64,000 nucleotides of DNA from Pseudomonas mandelii (GTDB lineage Bacteria > Pseudomonadota > Gammaproteobacteria > Pseudomonadales > Pseudomonadaceae), in NCBI RefSeq assembly GCF_006438925.1, contig NZ_RCZA01000013.1, positions 297,219 through 361,218 of the forward strand, written 5' to 3'. A program made the position numbers and the translations under genes. Under the pieces are notes generated by a model. It did not search any database, was not told where the DNA came from, and saw only the letters and a program-made list of their open reading frames with translations. The number at the start of each line of letters is the position of its first letter. The first letter of the stretch is position 1. This document shows, in pieces, positions 26,480 through 33,512 of this stretch.

Positions 26480-28030
26480 ATGCCCGTCAAACCCAAGGTA
26501 AGCCCGCGCCTGACATTACTCACAGCCTCAGGCGTTTGCTCACTGATCGTCCTCGACACCAACATCGTTGCCGTGACGCTGCCTACGATCGCCCGCGACC
26601 TGGGCGCTAACTTTGCCGACATCGAATGGGTGGTCAGCGCTTACATGCTGGCCTTCGCCGCCCTTTTGTTGCCGGCTGGCAGCATCGCCGACCGCTTCGG
26701 TCGGCAGAAAACTCTACTCTGCGGATTGGTCATCTTCATCCTCGCGTCCATCGGTTGCGGTGCCGCGCCCAATGCGCTGTTCCTCGACATCGCCCGGGCG
26801 ATCAAGGGTGTCGGCGCGGCCTTGCTGCTGACCTCGGCCCTCGCCTCCATCGGCCATACCTTTCACGATGAAGTGGAACGGGGCAAGGCCTGGGCGTTCT
26901 GGGGCGCGTGCATGGGGGTGGCGATGACCGCCGCGCCGACGGTCGGCGGGCTGATCACCGAATATATGGGTTGGCGCTGGATTTTCTACCTTAACTTGCC
27001 CGTCGGCTTGTTCCTGATGGTGATGGTCTGGCGCGCCGTGCCGGAGTCCCGCGACACTCAGTCCGCGCGCCTCGATCCCTGGGGCAGCCTGGCGTTCAGT
27101 GCGAGTTTGCTGTGCCTGATCTGGGGCCTGATCGAGGCGAACCGGATTGGCTGGAGCAATCCGCTGACCTACGCCCGGCTCATCACCGGCGCTCTGTTGC
27201 TGGGGCTGTTCGTGGTGATTGAACGGATGCAGCGGCGGCCGATGGTTGACCTGCAACTGTTCAAGCATCCGCGTTTCATCGGCGCGCTATTGGGCATGTT
27301 TGCCTACGCCGGTTGCGCCCAGGTGATGATGACCCTGCTGCCCTTCTACCTGCAAAACGGCCTGGGTTTCTCGGCCATCGCTTCAGGGCTGGGGATGTTG
27401 CCGTTTGCCCTGACCATGCTGATTTGCCCGCGCATCGGCGTACGTCTGGCGAGTCGATTTACCCCCGCCACATTGATGGCCGCCGGTTTGACCCTGGTCG
27501 GCAGCGGCAATCTGCTCAGTGCCTGGGCCGTCAGCAGCGGCGGTTACCTGCCCTTCGCCCTGGCGATTGCCGTGACGGGCGCCGGTGCCGGGCTGCTCAA
27601 CGGTGATACGCAAAAGAACATCATGGCCTGCGTGCCACGGGAGCGTACCGGCATGGCTTCAGGCATGAGCACCACCATGCGCTTCAGCGCAATCGTGCTG
27701 GCCATCGGCGTGTTCGGTGCGTTGCTGTCCAGTCATACCGAGCTGTTATTGCGTACGAGCCTGACGGCACAGGGTGCGCAATGGCTCGGCCAAACCCAGG
27801 GCATCGCCTCGCGGGTGGTGGCCGGTGACATGACGGCGGCGATGGGACTGTTGCCGGAAACCGCACGAACCGTGGTCGAACCGTTGGCCCGCCAAGCCTT
27901 CGTCGGTGGTTTCAGTCTGCTGCTGTGGGTCGCGGGATTGTTGGCACTACTGGGTGCGCTGGTGGTGGGCACGCTGATGCGCAATCCGATCCCCGTTGCG
28001 TCGACCGCAGCTATCGGCGCGAATGCTTGA
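26480..28030 (+). CDS. MFS transporter, DHA2 (EmrB/QacA) drug:proton antiporter family
   Basis: A protein of 516 residues with about 14 hydrophobic segments, the DHA2 number. Motifs: LDTNIVAVTLPTIARDL (motif D1), GSIADRFGRQKTLL (motif A loop), and MGWRWIFYLNLPVGLFLM (motif C region). It exports toxic compounds by proton exchange; the substrate is not shown. No HlyD-type adaptor is adjacent, so it probably works without one. Its 3' end overlaps the convergent MerR gene by 20 bp. Confidence 0.92.
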   Translation: MPVKPKVSPRLTLLTASGVCSLIVLDTNIVAVTLPTIARDLGANFADIEWVVSAYMLAFAALLLPAGSIADRFGRQKTLLCGLVIFILASIGCGAAPNALFLDIARAIKGVGAALLLTSALASIGHTFHDEVERGKAWAFWGACMGVAMTAAPTVGGLITEYMGWRWIFYLNLPVGLFLMVMVWRAVPESRDTQSARLDPWGSLAFSASLLCLIWGLIEANRIGWSNPLTYARLITGALLLGLFVVIERMQRRPMVDLQLFKHPRFIGALLGMFAYAGCAQVMMTLLPFYLQNGLGFSAIASGLGMLPFALTMLICPRIGVRLASRFTPATLMAAGLTLVGSGNLLSAWAVSSGGYLPFALAIAVTGAGAGLLNGDTQKNIMACVPRERTGMASGMSTTMRFSAIVLAIGVFGALLSSHTELLLRTSLTAQGAQWLGQTQGIASRVVAGDMTAAMGLLPETARTVVEPLARQAFVGGFSLLLWVAGLLALLGALVVGTLMRNPIPVASTAAIGANA

Positions 28031-28427
28031 ATGACGCCAGCACCCGCTCGGCATTCGCATCGCAGCCCATGCCTTCGGGTTTCGCCTGTATGTCGTCGAT
28101 CACCGCCAGCAGCTTCGCCTTGCTCTGCGCCAGGTGCAGCTGCATTTCTTCGATCTGACGGACTTTGCGCTTAAGCCCCGCCAGCAGTTCGTCGTGCTTG
28201 AATTCACCGGTGATGGTGTCCGGCATCAACTGTTTCAACTCTTCCAGGCTGAACCCGGCCTGCTGGGCGCATTGGATCAGGTACAGAGTCTGCAATACCT
28301 GCTCGGGATAATGCCGGTAACCGTTGGCCCGGCGTTCCACCTGCCGAATCAAACCCTGAGCCTCGTAAAACCGAATGCGCGATGCGTTCAACCCGCTCAA
28401 TTGCGCCAATTCACCAATCTTCATCAC
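28011..28427 (-). CDS. MerR-family transcriptional regulator
   Basis: A protein of 138 residues. The MerR HTH is at 1-70 (MKIGELAQLSGLNASRIRFYEAQGLI, RANGYRHYPEQVLQTLYLIQ), followed by the long dimerisation helix and a short C-terminus. There are no clustered cysteines for metal or iron-sulfur binding; only one Cys occurs near the end, so it probably senses an organic compound or electrophile. It diverges from an Old-Yellow-Enzyme gene and the 19-bp-spacer promoter between them carries a palindrome, the usual MerR target. Confidence 0.9.
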   Translation of the reverse strand: MMKIGELAQLSGLNASRIRFYEAQGLIRQVERRANGYRHYPEQVLQTLYLIQCAQQAGFSLEELKQLMPDTITGEFKHDELLAGLKRKVRQIEEMQLHLAQSKAKLLAVIDDIQAKPEGMGCDANAERVLASFKHSRR

Positions 28428-28443
28428 GGCCTCATTTGCCTGC

Positions 28444-28474
28444 TTGACATTAAAGTTAACTTTAAGCTTAGCCT
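28444..28474 (+). promoter_or_regulatory. MerR-type promoter with 19-bp spacer and palindrome
   Basis: The -35 box TTGACA (28444-28449), a 19-bp spacer holding the perfect palindrome TTAAAGTTAACTTTAA (28450-28465), and a -10 box TAGCCT (28469-28474). An overlong spacer with a dyad inside is the hallmark of MerR-activated promoters, where the regulator twists DNA to align the boxes. It faces the flavin oxidoreductase gene. Confidence 0.85.
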
Positions 28475-28501
28475 CTGCTCTTCACTGATGAGGAGTCAAG
28501 C

Positions 28502-29728
28502 ATGTCGCCCTTCCAAGCGTTGAATTTGCCCAACGGCCAGACCCTCGGCAACCGCATCGCCAAAGCCGCGATGGAAGAGAACCTCGCTGACAGCGGGCAG
28601 GCACCTGCAGAGGCCTTGTTCCGGCTGTATCAGGCGTGGGCCGAAGGCGAAGCCGGCCTGTTGCTGACCGGCAACGTGATGATTGACCGCCGCGCCATGA
28701 CCGGCCCCGGTGGTGTGGTGCTGGAAGATGAGCGGCACCTTGAACGCTTTCGCCAGTGGGCCAGCATCGGTCGGGCCGGTGGTGCGCAATTCTGGATGCA
28801 GCTCAATCATCCCGGCCGTCAGACCATGGCCAACCTCGGCCAGCAAGCGTTGGCGCCTTCGGCGGTGGCGCTGGACCTGGGCGCGTTCTCGAAGATGTTC
28901 GCCGAACCCAAACCCATGAGCGAGCGCGACATCGAAGACGTTATCCAACGCTTCGCCACCAGCGCTGCCCTGGCGGAAAAGGCCGGTTTCACCGGGGTGC
29001 AGATTCATGCCGCGCACGGCTATCTGATCAGCCAGTTCCTCTCGCCCTTGACCAACCGCCGAACCGACCGCTGGGGCGGCTCTCTGGAAAATCGCGCGCG
29101 CTTGTTGTTGGCAGTGGTCAGCGCCGTGCGCAAGTCTGTGTCGCCGCAGTTTTGCGTGGCGGTGAAGCTCAACTCCGCAGACTTCCAGCGCGGCGGTTTC
29201 GATGCCGACGATGCCCGGCAAGTCATCCAGTGGCTCAACGATCAACCGATCGATCTGCTGGAACTCTCTGGCGGCAGCTACGAAGCCCCGGCCATGCAAG
29301 GCGAGGCCCGGGATGGCCGGACCCTGGCGCGAGAAGCGTATTTTCTGGAAATGGCCGGTGAGCTGGCCAGCGTGGCGAACATGCCGGTGATGGTCACAGG
29401 CGGGATTCGACGCCTGGCGATCGTCGAACAGGTGCTCGAGAGCGGCATCGCCATGGCCGGGATCGGCACGGCACTGGCGCTCGAACCTCAACTGGTCAAA
29501 CGCTGGCGCGAAGGTCAGAACAGTCACCCGCAACTGCCGCCGATTCGCTGGAAACGCAAACCCCTGGCGGCATTGGCGAGCATGGCCGTCGTGAAATTCC
29601 AGCTCAATCGCCTGAGCCGTGGGCGCAAGACTCGTCCCGACGTCTCGGCGCTATGGGCGTTGATTCTCGACCGCGTGTACATCGCCCGGCGTACTCGCCA
29701 GTACCGGCAGGCGATGGGAATGAAGTAA
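28502..29728 (+). CDS. NADH:flavin oxidoreductase / Old Yellow Enzyme family protein
   Basis: An FMN-binding TIM barrel of 408 residues. NRIAKAAMEENLAD is the N-terminal strand, FWMQLNHPGRQT and VQIHAAHGYLISQFLSP carry the FMN and substrate-binding residues (HAAH), and RTDRWGGSLENRARL is the family signature. Such enzymes reduce activated alkenes of enones and other electrophiles. The last 60 residues (KRKPLAALASMAVVKFQLNR) are a basic extension beyond the barrel. A good ribosome site (AGGAG) precedes the ATG. Control by the divergent MerR regulator through the promoter at 28444 is likely. Confidence 0.9.
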   Translation: MSPFQALNLPNGQTLGNRIAKAAMEENLADSGQAPAEALFRLYQAWAEGEAGLLLTGNVMIDRRAMTGPGGVVLEDERHLERFRQWASIGRAGGAQFWMQLNHPGRQTMANLGQQALAPSAVALDLGAFSKMFAEPKPMSERDIEDVIQRFATSAALAEKAGFTGVQIHAAHGYLISQFLSPLTNRRTDRWGGSLENRARLLLAVVSAVRKSVSPQFCVAVKLNSADFQRGGFDADDARQVIQWLNDQPIDLLELSGGSYEAPAMQGEARDGRTLAREAYFLEMAGELASVANMPVMVTGGIRRLAIVEQVLESGIAMAGIGTALALEPQLVKRWREGQNSHPQLPPIRWKRKPLAALASMAVVKFQLNRLSRGRKTRPDVSALWALILDRVYIARRTRQYRQAMGMK

Positions 29729-29733
29729 TCCAA

Positions 29734-29823
29734 TGTGGGAGCGAGCCTGCTCGCGATAGCGCCCGACCAGTCAATATTGATGTCGCCTGACACACCGCTA
29801 TCGCGAGCAAGCTCACTCCCACA
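29734..29823. repeat. REPIN, GTGGGAGCGAGC family
   Basis: Inverted pair TGTGGGAGCGAGCCTGCTCG...GATAG and CTATCGCGAGCAAGCTCACT...CCACA between the convergent oxidoreductase and phospholipase-D-fold genes. Confidence 0.92.
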
Positions 29824-29849
29824 AGGGTATGTCTGCGCTGCAAGTATGT

Positions 29850-31496
29850 TTACCGTCCGGAAAAACGCAATCTGGAGAGCTGACGCAAATCCCCCTCGAG
29901 GTAATAGTCATCGGTCCAGCTATCATCCGCCGCCAACGGCTGGACCTGCTTGAGCGCGAGTTTCCTGGCGAAATAGCGGAAGCGGTAATGCTCGTAGAAC
30001 CGCAGCAGTTCCAGACCATAACGGTCTGCCAGATCGGTATCACCGCGAATGATCAGGAAGTTCTCGTCATTGCCATTGCTGGCCGCGACACTGAGGTTAT
30101 GGCTGCCGCTGATGATCGTCGGCGCATCGCTGGTGAAGTCCGTCACCACGGCTTTGGTGTGCACCAGCAGATTGCCCTTCTGGCCTTTCATGTTTTCTTT
30201 GAGCCAGCCTTCCAGCCCGGTGTTGAGCAGCGCGGTGGCGGCGAATTCGGCGGTGCGGTCGGCGTGGAAACCGGTGATGCGGCTGGTGGTGTTTTGCAGG
30301 CCGTAACGCAAAATGTCGTCGTGGGGCTGGCCGAGCAAGGCGTTCAGGATGTCGTCGGGCAAGGCGAACGCGGTGACGAACAGCACGTCCTTTTTCGCGG
30401 CGTTGATGATCTCGACAAACTCATCCAGATCTCCTTTGCCCGAGCGTGGTGAGAAACCGGCGAACATCGGTTGCAACGGATCCATCGGGTTGTTGTGCGT
30501 GAGCCAGTTTCGGGTGGCACCGACATCCGCAGGGTTGGCCCAGATCTGCTCGAAGGTGTGCAGATAGCTGGCGCTGACGCGTGTGTCGTCCAGCACATGC
30601 ACCACGTTGGCCTGGCGGTAAACGCCGTTGGGCGTGAAATTGGTGCTGCCGCAAAGCACCGCTTCCGGCTGACGCTGCCCCGCTGCGTCGAGTCGGCTCA
30701 GCACCATGAACTTGTTGTGGAAGATGTTATGGGTGACCCGCCCGCGCTTGTTCTCTGCCGGGATCTTTTCCAGGCTCGACTCGTTCATGGCGGTATCCTC
30801 ATCACCCGGTTGAGCGTGATACAGGACTCGAACGTTCACCCCACGTTCGAACGCGGCATTGACCGCATCGACGATGGCCTGCAATTCATACTCGTAGATG
30901 GCAATGTCCAGCGCCCACTGGCCATCCACCGCACGGGCGATAAACCCCAACAAACGCCCGAGCAAACCGTTTTCCAGCCACTGCCGCGGAACATCCGGCC
31001 AGGCTTCGATGGGCAGGTTCTTATTGGCGCTGATCAGCGCGTCGAGCTCGGGAAACTTGCGCTGGAACGCCTGGCTGGCGGCCACTGCGCGATTGAAGAT
31101 CACACTTTGGTTATTCGGCTGACCATTGTCGGAGGTGACCGTCACTTCCAGGCATTCACCCAGTTGCGGCGCATCAACGCTGCCGTAGGCCAGGTGGATT
31201 CGGTAATGGATCGTCATCCCCGGATTGACCGCGTAATCGGCCCAGCGAAATTTCTGTAATGGCGCGATATCGCTGGGGGTGGCGTGAAACTGGGGAAAGG
31301 TATGCACCTTGCCGGGGAAGGTCAGGCTGTTGAACAGGAACAGCCAGGGCTTGGGGCCTTGCTGCTTTTCGATGGCGAAACCCAAGAGGCCTTTGCGTCG
31401 GGGTTCGGCCAGGTCCATGGCCAATAGCACACCATTGGTGCCGGCGTAGGCTTTGACGCGGAAATCGTCCTGACTGTTGGCGGCTAGAACGCGCAT
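29850..31496 (-). CDS. Phospholipase D-superfamily protein with two HxK motifs
   Basis: A protein of 548 residues without signal peptide. Two PLD half-domains are visible. The first motif is HNKFMVLS...GSTNFT and the second HTKAVVTD...GSHNLS. The second keeps the full HxK(x4)D, while the first has Ser in place of the usual Asp. A region of about 200 residues precedes the first half and does not resemble the catalytic fold. PLD enzymes cleave phosphodiesters in lipids or nucleic acids through a phosphohistidine; the substrate is not known here. It is a single gene with REPINs on both sides and no immunity or secretion partner visible. Confidence 0.83.
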   Translation of the reverse strand: MRVLAANSQDDFRVKAYAGTNGVLLAMDLAEPRRKGLLGFAIEKQQGPKPWLFLFNSLTFPGKVHTFPQFHATPSDIAPLQKFRWADYAVNPGMTIHYRIHLAYGSVDAPQLGECLEVTVTSDNGQPNNQSVIFNRAVAASQAFQRKFPELDALISANKNLPIEAWPDVPRQWLENGLLGRLLGFIARAVDGQWALDIAIYEYELQAIVDAVNAAFERGVNVRVLYHAQPGDEDTAMNESSLEKIPAENKRGRVTHNIFHNKFMVLSRLDAAGQRQPEAVLCGSTNFTPNGVYRQANVVHVLDDTRVSASYLHTFEQIWANPADVGATRNWLTHNNPMDPLQPMFAGFSPRSGKGDLDEFVEIINAAKKDVLFVTAFALPDDILNALLGQPHDDILRYGLQNTTSRITGFHADRTAEFAATALLNTGLEGWLKENMKGQKGNLLVHTKAVVTDFTSDAPTIISGSHNLSVAASNGNDENFLIIRGDTDLADRYGLELLRFYEHYRFRYFARKLALKQVQPLAADDSWTDDYYLEGDLRQLSRLRFSGR

Positions 31497-31512
31497 GACT
31501 CACTCCTGTGAA

Positions 31513-31595
31513 GATCAAAAGATCGCAGCCTGCGGCAGCTCCTACAGGTGTTCGCCGTTCATCGTAGGAGCTGCCGCAGGCTGCGATCTTTTGAT
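31513..31595. repeat. REPIN, GTAGGAGCTGCC family
   Basis: Inverted pair with the GCCGCAGGCTGCGATC variant in both arms: GATCAAAAGATCGCAGCCTG...CTAC, then GTAGGAGCTGCCGCAGGCTG...TTTTGAT. It lies between two co-directional minus-strand genes. Confidence 0.92.
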
Positions 31596-31603
31596 TTTTT
31601 CGG

Positions 31604-32143
31604 TTACTCCATATCATCGATATGCCGGTACTGCGCTTGCAATTGAGTTGCCAATACTTTAGACCGTCCCAGCCGAATCGGCCCGCGCTCGATGTCGATC
31701 AGCAGCCCCGGACACTCAAGCGCCGGCAACATCGACCAGTCCTTCAATCGGCCATCGGTCACCAGCAACAAGCGCTGCTGTTCCGCCGGAAAACGCTTTT
31801 GCCGTGCAGCCAGCCAGCGCCCTGCCTCACCCAGCGCCGCCAGCAACGGCGTACCACCGCCCGCTCCCAGCCCATCAAGCCAGTCGCGCAAACCCGCGGA
31901 GGCTTTCAACCCTTGCACTTGCCATTTCGGCACATGACCACTGGCAGTGAGCAACGCCAGGCGTGCACGCTGGCGATAGGCATCGTCGAACAGTTGCGCC
32001 AGCAGGCCCTTGGCATCGCTCAACGCCTGACGGCGACGAGTCGAAGCCGAGGCGTCGACGATCACCAGCCACAGTTCGTGGGGCGAGCGGGTGCGCAGGT
32101 GAAACAGGACATCATCACGCTGACGCGGGCGGCCGTTCAGCAA
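31604..32143 (-). CDS. ChlD-like von Willebrand A domain protein, putative cobaltochelatase partner
   Basis: A protein of at least 179 residues made of one VWA (integrin I) domain. The MIDAS-type motif DASAS is in LWLVIVDASASTRR, GAGGGTPLLAALGEA carries the conserved Thr, and LLLVTDGRLKDW the Asp. It corresponds to the C-terminal part of magnesium chelatase ChlD. The first ATG is at 32143, but the frame stays open to about 32290, and upstream codons (GSINWPGTLLNG) look like the ChlD text before the VWA. The real start may therefore be a non-ATG codon overlapping the ATPase gene. It is last in the cobW-cobN-ATPase-VWA row and probably forms the AAA/VWA complex that helps CobN insert cobalt. 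Confidence 0.83.
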   Translation of the reverse strand: MLNGRPRQRDDVLFHLRTRSPHELWLVIVDASASTRRRQALSDAKGLLAQLFDDAYRQRARLALLTASGHVPKWQVQGLKASAGLRDWLDGLGAGGGTPLLAALGEAGRWLAARQKRFPAEQQRLLLVTDGRLKDWSMLPALECPGLLIDIERGPIRLGRSKVLATQLQAQYRHIDDME

Positions 32144-32262
32144 GGTACCGGGCCAATTGATCGAGCCGCTGCGCGCTGCGTGACGTTTACCCTGTTTGCC
32201 GTTATCCAGTCGTCCGGCGCGGGGTCTGGCATTCGCCCCCGCGTCAAATCGAGGGCGAATGC

Positions 32263-33261
32263 CTAGGGCTTTTTTGGCCAGCTCGGCACGTCACGGCGTG
32301 CGCCGACCGGTAACGCCTGAGCGGGCATTTCCCCCCATTGCCCCTGGCCTTCGCTCGGGTTGGCATTTTGCTTAGAAGGTGGCTGACTTTGTTGCGGCGC
32401 CGGTGGCGATGGTTCGCGGCGGCGATGGCGCAAGGCAAACTCGGCGACGGCGTCGATGTCTTCCTCGGCAATTGCATTCGCCCCACGCCACGCCGCATGG
32501 GCACGCGCGGCACGCAACCAGACCAGGTCAGCCCGCAAGCCATCGACTCCGGCGGCAAAGCAGCGCTCGGTAATCTGCGCCAGCGCATGATCGTCGAGCG
32601 GGATGCTTGCCAGCACGCTGCGCGCTTTCTGACAACGTTCGCGCAGCGACTGCTGTTGGCTTTCCCATTCGGTGCAGAAGCCGTGGGGATCGCTGTCGAA
32701 ATCCAGCCGCCGACGAATGATCTGGCCGCGCTCGGTCGGTGCTGTGTGGCCGCTGAGGGCGACGTTCAGGCCAAAACGGTCAAGCAGTTGCGGACGCAGC
32801 TCACCCTCTTCCGGGTTCATGGTGCCGATCAGCACGAACTTCGCTGAATGCCGATGGGAAATGCCGTCGCGTTCGATCAGGTTGGTGCCGCTGGCGGCCA
32901 CATCCAGCAGCAGGTCCACCAGGTGATCGGGCAATAAATTGACCTCATCAACGTAGAGCACGCCGCCGTCGGCCTTGGCCAGTACACCGGGGGAAAACTG
33001 TGCGCGCCCTTCGCTCAGGGCGGCGTCCAGGTCGAGGGTGCCGACCAGCCGTTCTTCGGTGGCGCCGAGCGGCAATGTCACGAATTGGCCGCTGGCGAGC
33101 AAGTCCGCCAGGCCACGGGCCAGCGTTGACTTGGCCATGCCGCGAGGGCCTTCGATGAGTACGCCGCCGATTTTAGGGTCGATGGCGGTCAGGTACAGGG
33201 CGAGCTTCAAGTCGTCGGCGCCGACCACGGCGGACAGCGGGAAATGCGGGGTGTCGGTCAT
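32263..33261 (-). CDS. ChlI/BchI-like AAA+ ATPase, putative cobaltochelatase partner
   Basis: A protein of 332 residues. It has Walker A GPRGMAKST, the ChlI text GATEERLVGTLDLDAALSEGR, Walker B GGVLYVDEVNLL, sensor region LIGTMNPEEGELRPQLLDRFG and the arginine-finger region ERGQIIRRRL. The C-terminal tail after residue 285 is Pro/Gln rich and low complexity. In pseudomonads that lack CobS and CobT next to cobN, a ChlI/ChlD-like pair takes their place. The start is ATG 33261; an extra 15 residues from 33306 look unlike the family. Same operon direction as cobN, 251 bp away because of a repeat element. Confidence 0.9.
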   Translation of the reverse strand: MTDTPHFPLSAVVGADDLKLALYLTAIDPKIGGVLIEGPRGMAKSTLARGLADLLASGQFVTLPLGATEERLVGTLDLDAALSEGRAQFSPGVLAKADGGVLYVDEVNLLPDHLVDLLLDVAASGTNLIERDGISHRHSAKFVLIGTMNPEEGELRPQLLDRFGLNVALSGHTAPTERGQIIRRRLDFDSDPHGFCTEWESQQQSLRERCQKARSVLASIPLDDHALAQITERCFAAGVDGLRADLVWLRAARAHAAWRGANAIAEEDIDAVAEFALRHRRREPSPPAPQQSQPPSKQNANPSEGQGQWGEMPAQALPVGARRDVPSWPKKP

Positions 33262-33315
33262 GGTTTGTCTGGGTCCGTGGTCTTTGGTTTGGTTGTGGGG
33301 TGTCAATGGGATCGA

Positions 33316-33477
33316 CCCCTCACCCTAACCCTCTCCCCAAAGGGGCGAGGGGACTGATTGCGGTGATTATCAGAAATTCTGCGACCTGGGCCTTCAGGTT
33401 GAACTCAAGTTTTGGAAGCGATGAAGATCGGCTCCCTTCCCCCTCTCCCCCGTGGGGAGAGGGTTGGGGTGAGGGGT
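33316..33477. repeat. Palindromic MITE-like element in the cobN-ATPase gap
   Basis: The ends at 33317-33338 and 33454-33476 are inverted copies of CCCTCACCCTAACCCTCTCC with one mismatch. Each end also has its own small hairpin (CCCTCTCCCC-CGT-GGGGAGAGGG on the right). About 115 bp lie between. The shape is that of a small non-autonomous repeat, and the end text recurs widely between proteobacterial genes. It occupies most of the 251-bp gap. Confidence 0.75.
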
Positions 33478-33512
33478 GGATTTCAGGCCGTAAAAAAATA
33501 CCGAAACAACCA

